64,000 bases of DNA from Anoplolepis gracilipes (taxonomy: Eukaryota; Arthropoda; Insecta; Hymenoptera; Formicidae), in assembly GCF_047496725.1 (NCBI RefSeq), contig NC_132976.1, positions 3,332,001-3,396,000 of the forward strand, in the 5' to 3' direction. The stretch's first letter is position 1; each line of letters starts with the position of its first letter. Positions 27,861 through 40,256 of this stretch are shown here, one piece after another. A program made the translations under genes and the position numbers. The notes below the pieces were generated by a model. The model was not told the DNA's origin. It saw only the letters and a program-made list of their open reading frames with translations, and made no database searches.

Positions 27861-28476
27861 TTATGTATTTTTCCTAGTTAATTCATAGAGTCTCCTTGTT
27901 AACAGGTCAGCATCTAATCGGTGCTTGCATAGATATTGACCCTCCAAGAAAAGGACTGGTATATCATACTTGTACAATTCAAAGTATCGCTCATTATCCA
28001 GAACAGTGATGTCAACTTCTTCTAATTCATAACGACCGGCGAAACGCAAACGCAGCTCGTTCTTTACTACGTCACAAAGTGGACATGGACTTTTCGTATA
28101 TAATGTTAATTTTGGTAGGGAAGATACTGGATGACACCTAAAAATTATATAGTATGCTTCTTTCTCTGAGAAATATTTTTAGCATATTATGATAACATTT
28201 AATTTATAAACGTCAATAATCGATATATATATATATATATAATAAATATGTAAAAAAAGGTTTATTTCTATATAAAATATATAACACAAAAGCAATACCA
28301 AAAAAGGTTTACACAGAGTAAAAAGAAATATTTTTTTATGCTTTTATATAGTGCTCCTTTCTGCTTAAAAGTCATATTTTACATACTTATAAAATACATA
28401 TATTTCAGTAGAAAAATTACAAAAACCTTGTTTTCACAGTTATATAAATATGAAGAGCTATAAAAAAAACACTCAT
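27861..28476 (-). CDS. Glutaredoxin-like protein (C5orf63/YDR286C type)
   Basis: Two exons: 28476-28427 (proposed) and 28137-27861, 108 codons. Exon 2 follows acceptor tttttag (28138). It encodes a thioredoxin-fold start, LTLYTKSPCPLC, with the redox motif CPLC at about residues 35-38, then a VDIT segment, the cis-Pro loop YDIPVLFLEGQ, and a C-terminal helix ending RKNT. This order matches the small glutaredoxin-like family of human C5orf63 and yeast YDR286C, which are putative thiol-redox proteins of poorly known substrate. Exon 1 is inferred: ATG 28476 gives 16 codons plus two bases to an ACAAG|gttttt donor, and its phase fits exon 2 exactly. It would be a short hydrophobic leader. The gene lies 158 bp behind the ACAT1 stop on the same strand. 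Exon 2 is secure; the start is not. Confidence 0.8.
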
Positions 28477-28633
28477 TTTTTCAGTTGCTACAACATTGCT
28501 TTAACAATATACATTTCGTAGTATAAAAATATTTTTTTATATACAAATTTATATCACTGATAACAAAGATAGATTGCGCAGTACCTTATGGTTCATGTTT
28601 CAATTAAAACAGCTATAACTGCAATTTGCAAAC

Positions 28634-30811
28634 TTACAATTTCTCAATCAGGATGGATGATGCACCACCACCTCCATTGCAAATTGATGCAACACCTTTC
28701 TCTCCAGCTTTAAGAGCGTGTACTAAGTGTACTACGATGCGTGCTCCTGACATACTATAAAATTTATATTTGTTATCAATAATTAATATATTAAATTGAT
28801 ATATTAACTTTATAATATATAACGTTTGAATGAAAGAATCTTAACAATTATTCAGATAAACTCACCCTATGGGATGTCCAAGCGAAACAGCACCACCATG
28901 AACGTTTACTTTAGCGGGATCAATGTCGAGTAATTTTTGATTTGCCACAGCCACCACACTGAATGCTTCGTTAATTTCCCAAAGAGCTATGTCGTTCTGA
29001 TTAACTCCAGCATTTTGAAGTAGCTGAAACATATAAAAAATTAATATTGTTGCAATTCCAAAAATCAATCAGTCATTTATTGATAATGACTTACCGATGG
29101 CACAGCAAGTGCCGGGGCGATCGGAAAATCTATAGGATCCGTTGCCGCATCTTGAAAAGCAACAACTTTAGCCAAAGGTTTGAGATTCAGTCTTTGAGCG
29201 GCATCACTAGTCGTTAAAATTAACGCAGCAGCACCATCATTTAGAGTGGATGCATTTCCAGCCGTTACTGTACCATTTTCTTTCTGTACACGTAACAAGC
29301 ATGAAAAAAAAATATGATAATATAATATAAGAAGCAATATTCAAGCAATGAATAAGCTGTTTATTAATTCAAATGTTACCTGGAAAACTGTGCTCAAGTT
29401 GCCAAACTTCTCAAAGTTGACTCTTTTATACTCCTCATCCTCGACAAAAATTATATCTGGCTTGCCCTTCTTTTGAGGCACACTGACAGGTACGAGCTCA
29501 TCTTTAAATACATTATTTTTGTAAGCTTCGGCACTGCGTTTGTAACTGCTGATAGCGTATTCATCTTGTTGTTGACGAGTGATGTTCAATTTCTTAGCTG
29601 TATTTTCAGCACAATTACCCATATGACACTTATTGTATACATCAGTCAATCCATCAAATACAATACCGTCCTGTTAAAAAAAATTATACGATATTAATTA
29701 CTACAAGTGTACAGATATTCTCATATATACAGTATGTACAGCAAGTGAACAAAAAGAATAAAATTCAACCTGAAGTTTTACTCCGCCATATGGTGTTTCA
29801 CCACGGGCCATATAATATGGCACATTAGACATAGATTCCATACCACCAGCTAAAATAATCTCTTGATGACCACACTGCAGAGATTGAGAGGCCAGCATAA
29901 TACTTTTCATGCCACTTGCGCAGACTTTGTTCACTGTAGTACATATCGTTGACTTTGGAAGACCTAATAACAGATATATTAATCTCGTTACACACACCAT
30001 AATGAATTAGATTTTTCTATTAACATAAGGCCTTTATTCCACCAAAGAGCTACTCATTATTATTATTGTAAAAATTTATTAAATGCAAAACGTTAATTGT
30101 AAAAGGAAAACATTTTCAAGACCTGCAAATAATGCCGCTTGTCTTGCTGGTGCTTGGCCCAAGAAACTTTGGCAGACATTGCCCATATATATTTCTTTGA
30201 CTTGTTCTTTCGCAATACCAGCTCTTTCAACAGCTGCCTAAAACGCAATAAAAATATATATATTTATTAGTTATAGTTTGTAATATTTATAATTAATTCC
30301 AACACATATTGATAATATTGTATCAAAATTTTTACTTGCACAGCTACTGCACCGAGTTTAGTGGCTGATATGTTTGACAAGGACCCAAGGAATGAACCCA
30401 TCGGAGTACGCACAGCACTGACTATCACAACATTATTTAAACTGACTTTGGAACTGTACAAACGTCTGCTCATAAAATTTACCTAAAAAAAAGTTACTCT
30501 GAAGGTACATACGTCTCTTGGTGTTACAATACAAAAATTAAACTAAAAAAAAATCATAAATGTATGAAATAAATATTCATAATTTATACTCTCGATTAAC
30601 GATTAATGAGTTTCAATTTTTTTTTTTTTCTTTTTTTTTTTAGTCAATCTTATTGTTATAATATAAAATATAGGAAGGTTAAATGTATATATATAACTAT
30701 ATAACACTATATAACCATATGTTTTAGAAAAATTAAACGTATATTAAATATATTGTGACATTTAATTAAGTAAAAGTAACTTACGTTAGTCAGTCTTGTT
30801 ATTGTTGCCAT
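28634..30811 (-). CDS. ACAT1: Acetyl-CoA acetyltransferase, mitochondrial (EC 2.3.1.9)
   Basis: Eight exons, all with GT/AG borders and matching phases: 30811-30785, 30482-30336, 30237-30123, 29963-29770, 29670-29380, 29283-29095, 29023-28866 and 28754-28634, giving 413 residues (human protein 427). It catalyses reversible condensation of two acetyl-CoA to acetoacetyl-CoA in ketone-body and isoleucine metabolism. The N-terminus (MATITRLTNVNFMSRRLYSS) is basic and hydroxylated, like a mitochondrial presequence. The thiolase active site is complete: nucleophile Cys111 in NKVCASGMKS, His371 in GGAVSLGHPIG, and Cys399 in ICNGGGGAS. The NEAF motif is at 339-342. A second in-frame Met (residue 13) could give a shorter form. 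It is transcribed divergently from the IAP gene at 31677. Confidence 0.97.
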
Positions 30812-31676
30812 TGTAAATAATATTTTACGAAATATAAAAATGCACTGTGCAAGTATCAACCGGCAACAAAATGGTGTTCGACGTCAATGACGTATGTGAC
30901 ATATCTTATCTTCATATTCTACACTAATCTACATTTTCAAATGTAAACATCATTTTCTTCATATTTTCCTTCTAGACATTTTTCCAAAAATTTCAATGTT
31001 TTTCGTTTTCTACAATCATTTTAATTTTTTTTATGCTATGATTAAAAAATTATATACATCTACAACATTAATGAAATTGCAAATATAACATTTTATGGAA
31101 ATTATTTCTTGATCTTTGTAATAAATAATTAAATAAAAAATATAGAAATAAAATAATATTTATATATATACAAACACATATATATATAAAAATGTAAAAG
31201 AAATGATAATCACGTGGTTGTCACATATAACAGCAGCGCATGCGCAAAAATTTCTGTGTATCATACATATATATATATATATATAGGTATCCGTACTGAC
31301 ACTGACAATTCAATGATAGAACGTAGTTGACAGTTGCGTAAGAAGGACAATCTAAACAAATTCAAGTTCAGGATAATCGGGAGAGCCCGAAATTCGATCT
31401 AACCTATGTCATCTCGCATAGATTGAGGTTAATTCGTGAGGGAATGTAATGTCAAAGAATGACCCAATGTGATAAGAGCACAAAATCCCGCGAGAGTGAA
31501 GAATAATATCTTACTGTGTGTGTGAATGTGACTTAAGATGAAATACCGCGTCCCAGAGGATGGGAAAGAAATCGAATGAGTCGACCTATATCTAAACAGA
31601 AGCTGTACCAATGGGACGAGAAGATGGTAATCTGGTGAAGGAAGTTTACGGTTAGTCCGAGTAAATTTAACTCAAG
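30812..31676. promoter_or_regulatory. Divergent intergenic region between ACAT1 and the 3-BIR IAP gene
   Basis: 865 bp separate the two start codons. It contains an NRF1-type palindrome GCGCATGCGC at 31236-31245, an E-box CACGTG at 31211-31216, and a (TA)n tract at about 31267-31286 that could serve as a TATA element for the rightward gene. The 31330-31676 part is probably the IAP 5' UTR. Confidence 0.55.
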
Positions 31677-32794
31677 ATGAATGTCGAGGAGCAGAGACTC
31701 GCGACGTTTCGCGAATGGCCGTCAAACGCCGCGATCGGGACCTCGTGTCTCGCGAAGGCGGGATTTTATTACACCGGACGCTGCCTGGAGGTGCAATGTT
31801 TCTTGTGCAGCGTAATAATATCGGACTGGAACTACGGTGATCAGGCGATGGCGCGTCATCGACAGGAAGCGCCCAATTGTCCCTTCGTCGTCGATCCGGC
31901 TCAGACCTGCAACGTCCCGTTGATCCCGACGACAGCTGGTGTCGCGTTGGAATCAACGAGCACGCGACGAGCCAGCAGCGTCGAACAGGATCCGGAACAG
32001 CTGTTGTCATTTGTGACGCCAAGGTCGTCCGATCCTTCGGGAAAATACGAAACTGTTTCGCAAAGGCTACAGACGTTTGACACTTGGCCGCTGACTTCTG
32101 TCGTTCGTTCGGAACAGCTGGCTTCAGCGGGATTTTACTACCTTCAATACAAAGATTTGGTAAAGACTTGTGTTATAGTAATATATAATACTAAATATAT
32201 AGTAATATTACAAATTTAAATTATCCTCATAAAGTGATAATAAGGAATATACATATATATATATAGTTTTCTGTCATATAATATTATATACATATATATA
32301 TATATATCTATGTTTGCATAACATTTTGTACAAATGAACAGGTGGAATGTGCATTTTGCAAAGGTATTCTAATGAATTGGGAAGCTGGCGACGATCCAGA
32401 GCATGCCCATAAATTAAATTTTCCAAATTGTGATTTCTATATGAGAGAAACAAAAGATGGTACATTACTATTTCATAATACAATTTATAAGAATCATAGA
32501 TATTCAGTTTTACTTTGAAAACTAAATATGTAATACTATTGCACATATTTGCGCAATTATTGATTGAATAATTTTACCTTAATAGATACGTTTGGATTAG
32601 TCAAAGTCTTATCTGGTACTAGCACAGATTTAACGGAACTAGGAATTCAAATGCATACGGTATCTAAATCGCAATGTACAACATATGAAAAAAGATTGCA
32701 GACTTTTCAAAACTGGCCGAAAAATCTTAAGCAAACTCCAGAGATGTTAGCTGCCGCTGGGTTTTATTATCAAGGTCAGAGAGAGACTTATTTG

Positions 32795-32826
<32 letters not shown>

Positions 32827-35297
32827 TATATATATCACATATATATATATATAACATTGGAGAAATATTTACTAATTTTATTATACATTCGGTATACAGG
32901 ATACGATGACCAAGTCAGATGCTTTCATTGCGATGGAGGGTTACATGGTTGGCAACCAACGGACGATGTATGGATTGAACATGCATACTGGTTTCCAAAT
33001 TGTGGCTTTGTAGTTCTTATGCGTGGTCACAAATTTATCAAATATAGCATAGATACAAGAGGGTCCTTAAATCTTTCGGTAACCATATTATTATTTTTAT
33101 CTTTTCCTATAATTTTTATTAATTTAACTTAGATAATTGAGCTTATTTAACTTAGAAAATTGTTCTTAACATTTAAGAAATTTCTTTTTTGTTAAACATT
33201 TGCGGACCAATTATGTAAGTTACAGTTTAACATATATTGCCTCTTCAAAAATTTTTTAATAATTAGTAAAATTGTGAGTTGCTTTTACCTTTTCCAACCT
33301 TTTATTTTTTATTTTACGAATCAATTTATGTGTCACTTCCTGCTTATAACCAAAGGAAGAACACATCAACTCAGCAATATCTTTTAATCTAACTTCAAGT
33401 TTATTTTTAACCGATTGACTATATAATGATGTTTGACACTTTCCGAAACATTTATATAACTCTTTCCTGTTTTCATTTATTGATAAGTTAATATACAATT
33501 ATATTGTTTACAAACCTTTGCATTTTCTCATTTGACTTGTACTTTTGCACTGAAGAAGGTCATAAAGTTGACCGAAACGTACGTTATTATAATAGATTAA
33601 TTTGTTACATAGAATAAATATTTGCTCACTAATTACAGTGTTTTGCTCTTATTTGCCAATTTTCTAAGTTCATTTTTATATCTTATAAGAGCTTATATTT
33701 TATTTTATTAATTTATTTTGAAATAGTGTAAGATATATATGTATATTTTAAAATTTTGTATATTTTATATATATAGATATTTGCTGATGAAGGGTCAGGA
33801 GAAAACAATGCCATAGAAACTTCTGCTGCATCTCTTTCCACAATACAACTTAGCGAGGCAATAACAGATACAACAATGTCTGATGCAGATGTCACAGAAA
33901 CTTCAGTTACTTCTAATCCCTCGACTTTAATACCTAACGAACCAATAATAGATACTGTGGCAGGTGTCACAGATACTACAATTACTTCTGTTCCCACAAG
34001 TTTACAATCTAGCAAGCCAATAACAGATGTAACAGTTAAGAGGCTATTAGATACTGCTCCAGCTAAGGTAAATCGAATTATCTAATTAATATTAAATAAT
34101 TTCTAATTAATATTTATATTAAACTTTTTTGATATTGTCAGTTTATGATGCATAAATGTAATTAATTGATGCATAACTTTGATTGCATAGGCTGCTCTTG
34201 AAATTGGATTACATGTGGACAGAGTAACGAGAGCTCTGAAGAGAAGAATGGAAGAAGTTGGCGAACCCTATACCAATGTTACACAGCTCATAGAGGCTGT
34301 TCTACATGATCAACTTATGGAAGATCATACTAGGTATGTTAGACGCGTAGCACGCGACCTATGTTGTATGATTAAAAATGCTTGACATTAAATCATCAGA
34401 GAAACGCATTTTTCTCTTCAGACTTGATAATAGTACTCCTACCTCATCATCTTTGGAATTGAAGACTTTATTTAATCAAGTTATGCAATCAGCTAATAAT
34501 TCTACTAAAAGAATTACGCAAGAATCTGACATAGCTGAAAGTAAACACGATAAGAAGGAAATGGATAATGAATCAGATGAAATTAGTAAGTAATATATAT
34601 TTCATGATTTGATGCAATAAAAACAAGATTTGATTTTTATTCTTACTGTTGTAACATCACTTTCTATATTTTCATTTGTAGTTAAAGTTTAACACTTTTT
34701 CTTGACTATTCTATAATAATAAATTTATATTCAAATAAACCTGAATGCAGTGAAAGCAATGAAATAAACTCGGATTGTCAGATAGTTACTCTATCGTTGA
34801 TGAACTCTTCAACAACTTCTATAAAATCAATTATATCACTTTTCTTTGAATTATTTTCATCCTCATCATACATTGGACCCTCATCACATCTGAAATTGTA
34901 CTTTTTAATTTTATCAACAACAAACACACTTGTTGATAGTGCTTCTTAATGTAACTTCCTTTTGTTTGAGATATAAAGCTTTGGAATATTATTTTACATC
35001 ATATCTAAATATACTTTTTATATAAATCTATACATACTCCAATTTCCTAGAAGGAGATATGGATATACGTATCTCGCATTAAATAATTTGCGTTTATTTT
35101 TTCCAGTGTCTTTGCGAGAGGAGAATAGAAAATTGAAAGAGGCTCGGTTATGCAAGATTTGTATGGACAATGAACTAGCTATAGTATTTTTACCTTGTGG
35201 CCATTTAGCAACGTGTGACAACTGTATACCGGCCTTAACGACCTGTCCATTGTGCAGACTAAAGATTCGTGCTTATGTGCGTATCTTCTTGTCTTAA
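31677..35297 (+). CDS. Diap2: Inhibitor of apoptosis, 3 BIR + UBA + RING (DIAP2/cIAP type)
   Basis: Eight exons with consistent phases: 31677-32159, 32342-32459, 32586-32774, 32900-33078, 33777-34067, 34191-34333, 34422-34585 and 35107-35297; 585 residues. BIR1 has zinc ligands C41, C44, H61, C68. BIR2 has C164, C167, H184, C191 and is split by intron 1. BIR3 has C271, C274, H291, C298 and is split by intron 3. A Ser/Thr-rich linker follows, then a UBA-like helical region at about 410-465 and a C-terminal RING with C538, C541, C553, H555, C559, C562, C569, C572, ending VRIFLS as in cIAPs. In Drosophila DIAP2 this architecture supports caspase inhibition and K63 ubiquitin signalling in the Imd immune pathway. 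Cytosolic. A polyadenylation signal AATAAA lies at 35530-35535. Intron 4 contains a hammerhead-like retroelement scrap. Confidence 0.96.
33545..33590 (+). other. Hammerhead-ribozyme-like motif inside an intron
   Basis: CTGAAGA (33550-33556), then A, a 5 bp stem GGTCA/TGACC with loop taaagt, GAAA, a 3 bp stem with a 2 nt loop, and T at the expected cleavage position (33585). This is the same layout as the copy at 16350-16395. Stem I is not evident, so activity is doubtful. The surrounding 33240-33660 is probably a Penelope-like fragment in intron 4 of the 3-BIR gene. Confidence 0.4.
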
Positions 35298-35695
35298 ATG
35301 TGAAATGGTAGATATGAAAGATATGGAAAAGTGTGACAAATTGTGAATCAAGACATCAAATAGAAAATTGATAATTCCTATTTATTGGACATATGACGCT
35401 GCATTTTACATAAAATGTATATTGTTATGTATATATTTTGCAAATATCTCAATTTTATGTTTTGAACATATGTACAAAAAAGAAATATTTACATATATTT
35501 ATTTACACATATTTAATTATAAAGCAGCAAATAAAAAAATGTAATATTGAATGGAAGATTTATTAGATTACGAAGATATTTTTTGTTTTGATGAACTTTA
35601 ATTATTTAAACAAAATATTTATTGCTTCTTAAATATATTTTACATATGGATATTTCCTATCTGACTTAAGTATTAATTTATAATATGTGTTTTGA

Positions 35696-35773
<78 letters not shown>

Positions 35774-36278
35774 AAATGTATGTAATATAAAATTAAAGAT
35801 TGTCTATAATGAAATATTTAAAACAAAATTAAAAGTTCTTTACATCATAAAAATTTTAGTCTTGATAAATCCAATGATAATTGCACTTGATTATATTGAT
35901 TTAATCTATAGCCTACAATAATTATCTATTTCATTGTACTATCAATTTTAATAGATGAATGTTATCACTGATATTGCAGAATATTGTTCTATTATTGTAT
36001 TGTTTATCAACTTAGCAATTATATTATTATTTGCGCATTAATATCTGTAATGATGTATAAACAAATTAAATATGTAACAATTAAAAAATATAAATAGAGC
36101 AATAAAAGTATCATTCTCGATATTAGTAATTCTAGTAATCATAACTGTAAGATAAGTAACAAAATAAGATTTTAAGATCTTTTTTACTGTAGCCTTATGT
36201 TGACTTTAAATGACATTACTTGAAATAAGTTATAAGAACATGTACAAAAGACACAATCTTATGTTTAATACTGATATA

Positions 36279-36344
<66 letters not shown>

Positions 36345-37319
36345 AACATAAAGAAGCCATGTAAAATTAGTGTCTTATAGTTTATATATAAATATAGCAA
36401 CAAGATAGAATGTCCATAAAGCTAAGAAGTAAATGTTATGTTGTGTGAGTACAAAAATTATGAAATTATTATTATATAAGAGAAAGAAAAAGAAAACAAT
36501 ACATGTTGATGTACATACATAAAAGAGTTAATATTTTCTAGTAATTTTACAAAGGTAAATTGTTTCGTCATTTAAAGGGAAAGAGAGAGAGAGAAACACA
36601 CATTTCTCTCAATATTTTTCTCACATAATTTTTACAATCATTAATGTGTAAAATTATTTTTTTCTAATTTATTAATTAATTCGGCTCCGAAATATATTTC
36701 TATATAAACAAACAGCTTTACATTATTCTTTCAGACAATTTATGTTTATTGTAAAAAATTCTTTTATTACATTAACTTTGAAATTGTCCGTCGTGTGTGC
36801 GAAAAATATTCGAATAGAATTAGTATCCCTACGACTAGCGTCGTTCAGTCAAATTTGGCCGGGTCATTGCCGACTCTTCAAAACCGTAAAATCAGCAGGG
36901 ACAAAAGAATGTGGCACCTGAGACCCTATAGTAACAATTCCTGCACGAGGGTTACATTCTTTGCACAATATCAGGCAGCAAACAATAGCAAGGAGCAGAC
37001 AAAAAAAATTTATCTGACATGTATTAGCGAATAGAATTATGTAAAAGGAACTTCCAGATTGTCACCCGTTAGATACAACATTCTTAACGTTGAAAAAATA
37101 AAATCGAGATAGCGTTATCAAGGAAAATGTTGATCAATTTCTCGAAGCTTTTTTACCGCGGTGCGAGAGTAAAAATAACACGATCTATCAAGCTAATAAT
37201 TGTCCCTCTCTTCTGGGATTAAAAATATTGTAACAAAAATTCAGAAACCTCCCCGAAGAGATCAGTTTATGCTACTCATCTTTTAGAGTAAAAATTTGAT
37301 AATTCTTTTGATTAATATC

Positions 37320-37770
37320 GTTGGAGTATATACAAATTAAATGTTTTAATTTATAAAGCGGAAATATTTTAATAAATATTATTTCGAGACATTCTTTTTC
37401 TCACATATTTATCGTACATCATTACAACATAAATATTTCTCTTAAAAAAATGATCATAGTACTGATTATATATGTATAATATAATAATAGTAATATAGAA
37501 CTACTAGTAGATTAATAATACAAACTGGAAAATGCTTGAGTCTAAAGAGAAAAATCCATTTGTAACATGACGTCATCGTCTCTATGGCATCATCATAATG
37601 CAATGTGATGTAATGATGATAATAATTCGTACATCAACTTTGTCAATTTTCTGAAACAGTTACAGACGTGTGCGTACAATACGCGGAAGAATGACAAGCA
37701 AAAAATGACGTAACAAAAAAAAATTGCAAAATTTTCTTAAATATTTTAAATAGAATTTCTTATTATCTTT
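37320..37770 (+). repeat. Duplicated IAP-array flank, copy 1
   Basis: Colinear with 48050-48475. Shared landmarks include catgacgtcatc, gcaatgtgatg, a cgtgt...aatacgcgga.gaatgacaagca stretch, and aaatagaatttctt. Divergence is considerable, so the duplication is not recent. Both copies contain a palindromic TGACGTCA (CRE) site. Confidence 0.8.
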
Positions 37771-38578
37771 ATGAATTGTTTTAATGTTAATACAATGTAT
37801 TTAAATATGTGGATCTAAATATATGTAACATATACATAAATTCTATTTTCTGCTACAAAGAAATACATAAAATTATATATAAAAAATGTTTACATAACAA
37901 CAATTACATATAATCGCAAAATTTTCATGGGCACTAACAATTTTAAAATGTCCAAGAAGGTGAAAATTGACAGCTCGGTCTGTGCGATAATCTGTTCCTA
38001 TCCCCAGTTTGACTTAATAATTATTTATAAGAATTTTTAAACTGCTATTTTTATTTCAAACATGTATTTTATTAAAAAATAAGATATAAAATATATTAAT
38101 AAATATATTAATATTGCCAGTATCACACAAAAAAAATTAAAAATATATATAAATATTTAAAATATAAAAAACATATATATATAAAAATATAAAAAATATA
38201 AAAAGACCGAACCATTATTCTATTATAATACAAAGGATAATACATTATTTTATCATATCGTGGTTTTGAATAGCGATTCAGGGAAGATCGTCCTAAAGTC
38301 TCCATAATGCCGTAACTAGTCTATATTGCGAGTTCAACACTTTACGCCCCTCTTGCCAAATATTTATAATAAAAAACTAAAACTTTTAAACTAAAAAGGA
38401 ACGTTACTTAATATATTTTTTTCAGAATTTTTTTTGAAAATTGGCTTCAATTAAAAATTTTTTTTTTTATTTTATCATCTTGACTGCGCCCACCTAAAGT
38501 TTTGCGCCCGGTGCGGGGGCACCGACGGCACTGCCCTAGTTACAACACTGCGTGGCATAATTTTGTACATTTACAATA

Positions 38579-38761
38579 CAGTCGGACTTCTTATCCTACG
38601 ACATTTTCGGTCCGGAATCTTTCCCTTAAACCTCTGATCCTACGATAAAAATTTGAGAGTTGGGGTATAATTCCCTTTTCGCGGTCGTAGCATGAGAGGA
38701 TTTTTTGTCGTAGGATAAGAGGTTTCGTTAGCATAAAAGGGTCAGATAAGAAATTCGACTG
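38579..38761. mobile_element. Short pogo/Tigger-like MITE with TA target duplication
   Basis: Terminal inverted repeats cagtcggacttcttatc and gataagaaattcgactg, flanked on each side by TA. Internal inverted stretches (tcctacgac and gtcgtagga) extend the pairing. Only 183 bp and non-coding. CAG...CTG ends with a TA duplication fit the Tc1/mariner-pogo superfamily. Confidence 0.7.
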
Positions 38762-39049
38762 TACATTTATAATAATTCGTTTCGCTGTATGAGGTCGACG
38801 CCGAAAAGTTTTAGCGTCTGGAAACTTTTTTCTTTCTTTCCTTTGGTCGAAATATGCATTCTATTCTCATGATTCAATAAATTTGTTGCACAATGTATAA
38901 AAATTGCATTCATAATTACAAATTAATTTTAACAATTAACATATGATTGTCCAATAATGAATGAAAATTCTTAGTTATTACAAGAACATCTTAGTCGTAA
39001 TCTAGTTAATTTATGTATATACAGTTCTATAAGCAAATTGCAATTAGTA

Positions 39050-39613
39050 TTAAAATGATTATGATTAAAATCAAATATAGATTTTTCTCAAATGAAATTA
39101 CCTAATGAACTTGTTCTCTTTGACAGTTCTTCCCAAAAGCACTTGGAAGTGTCAGATAATATCATGCATTTTTGGCGCGAAAAAGAGCACATGTTTTCAT
39201 TCAAGAAACGAAATGTATTCTTTTGTGTCGCATCTAATGACGGGCAATGTGTGTATGATGGTCATTGACTGTTAATGATCTTTAATGGTCTTTGCTAATC
39301 CTCATGATGAATTTAAGTTAAACTATAAATTCGCAACAAAAACTAAAGTAATTGAATGATCTCATTCATTAAATGAAGATAAGATATAGAAAGTGAGTAG
39401 TATTGTGTCCTAATAAAGTGTAAAACTACTAAATCCATCGTAACGTCGATCGTGAGTACGCATTGACTTTGTAATTATAATTAAATGTAATAAAAATTAA
39501 AATTATTAATTGCAAATTATTATTTAATGAAATTTATCAATCTAATAATATTATATATATTTTTTTTCTTTACTAATTTTGAGGGTAAATAAATTATATT
39601 AGAAAAATAGCTG
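39050..39613 (+). pseudogene. Relic IAP copy: promoter and intron end only
   Basis: 39050-39360 is homologous to 49680-50020, upstream of the 52 kb IAP gene (shared cccaaaagcactt/cgcaaaagcgctt, agtgtcag, catttttggcgc). 39481-39613 is homologous to 52081-52223, the end of that gene's 5' intron and the bases before its ATG (shared attatta...attatttaatgaaat, tttttttcttt, attagaaaaat). The acceptor AG is lost (actaat against gctagt) and no BIR sequence follows. Confidence 0.65.
39171..39184. promoter_or_regulatory. E2F-type site in the duplicated promoter segment
   Basis: tttggcgcgaaaaa, a near-perfect palindromic E2F consensus (TTTSGCGCSAAA). A matching ttttggcgcaaaa lies at the equivalent position (49801-49813) upstream of the 52 kb gene. 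Confidence 0.5.
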
Positions 39614-40018
39614 TAAATAGGGTTCGTAGGGTTTATCAACTCTATCTTATTTTCAAATCAATCAATATTTTGTGAGTTGAAAAAATATTGATTAATTAGA
39701 GTCTATTTATTCAGAGAGCTAGGCATCAAAGACTAGGCATGCGCCTAGATAAAACCGAATGTATAGTATATACTCTAAATAGCACTTCCCAACAACCCCT
39801 ACAACCAATGGACCAATGCTACGTTCGCATCTGCTTTGGTACCATCCCCTTTCTAACCACTGCCTACCGTTACCAGAGCTGCTGTGGGCTTTATACATAT
39901 TTAAAATCCAGCAAAGAACAAATACCGATTCATGGATAAAAACAACCCCTGTCGATTATTTTTATTTCCGCAGATGACACACGCATGAATAATAATCGTT
40001 AACTTCTCTCTTTTTTAG

Positions 40019-40256
40019 CCCGAAACGCTGTATGTTGATCGTTTTTCTTATTTTCCCAAGCCATTGTAAAGAATTGCAGCTTGCGATTCTCGGCAGCTCA
40101 GCTAAGCCGCCGGTTCTTGATCAAGTGGGGATTGCAAACAAGAACATACTGGTCGACGACTATAACGACTGGTTGGAATGGAGACGATCTAACGTACCAG
40201 GTAGTCTAACACGAACGTTGAAGGACAATCTTTCATATTATTTTCGGGAGCACTGA
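40019..40256 (+). CDS. Candidate small exon or ORF, unrecognised
   Basis: An excellent acceptor (ttctctcttttttag, AG at 40017-40018) is followed by 79 codons to a stop. The frame has balanced codon use and a hydrophobic beginning at ATG 40032 (MLIVFLIF), then a hydrophilic part with VDDYNDWLEWRRSNVPG and a YYFREH end. It could be a secreted small protein's last exon or a chance frame. It bears no BIR or RING features and lies between IAP relics. No family recognised. Confidence 0.3.

Larger units (their letters stand above)
35298..39049. other. Intergenic, 3' UTR then start of the duplicated IAP flank
   Basis: The 3' UTR of the 3-BIR IAP comes first, then AT-rich DNA with long (TA)n tracts at about 35702-35752 (followed by TG) and 36290-36340. 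A short open frame at 36795-37034 has no recognisable feature. From about 37320 the sequence becomes homologous to 48050-48475. A small transposon sits at 38579-38761. Confidence 0.5.

Noticed and set aside
36795..37034. 79-codon plus-strand frame after the 3-BIR IAP
   Set aside because: Slightly GC-richer than neighbours but no motif, acceptor or homologue recognised.
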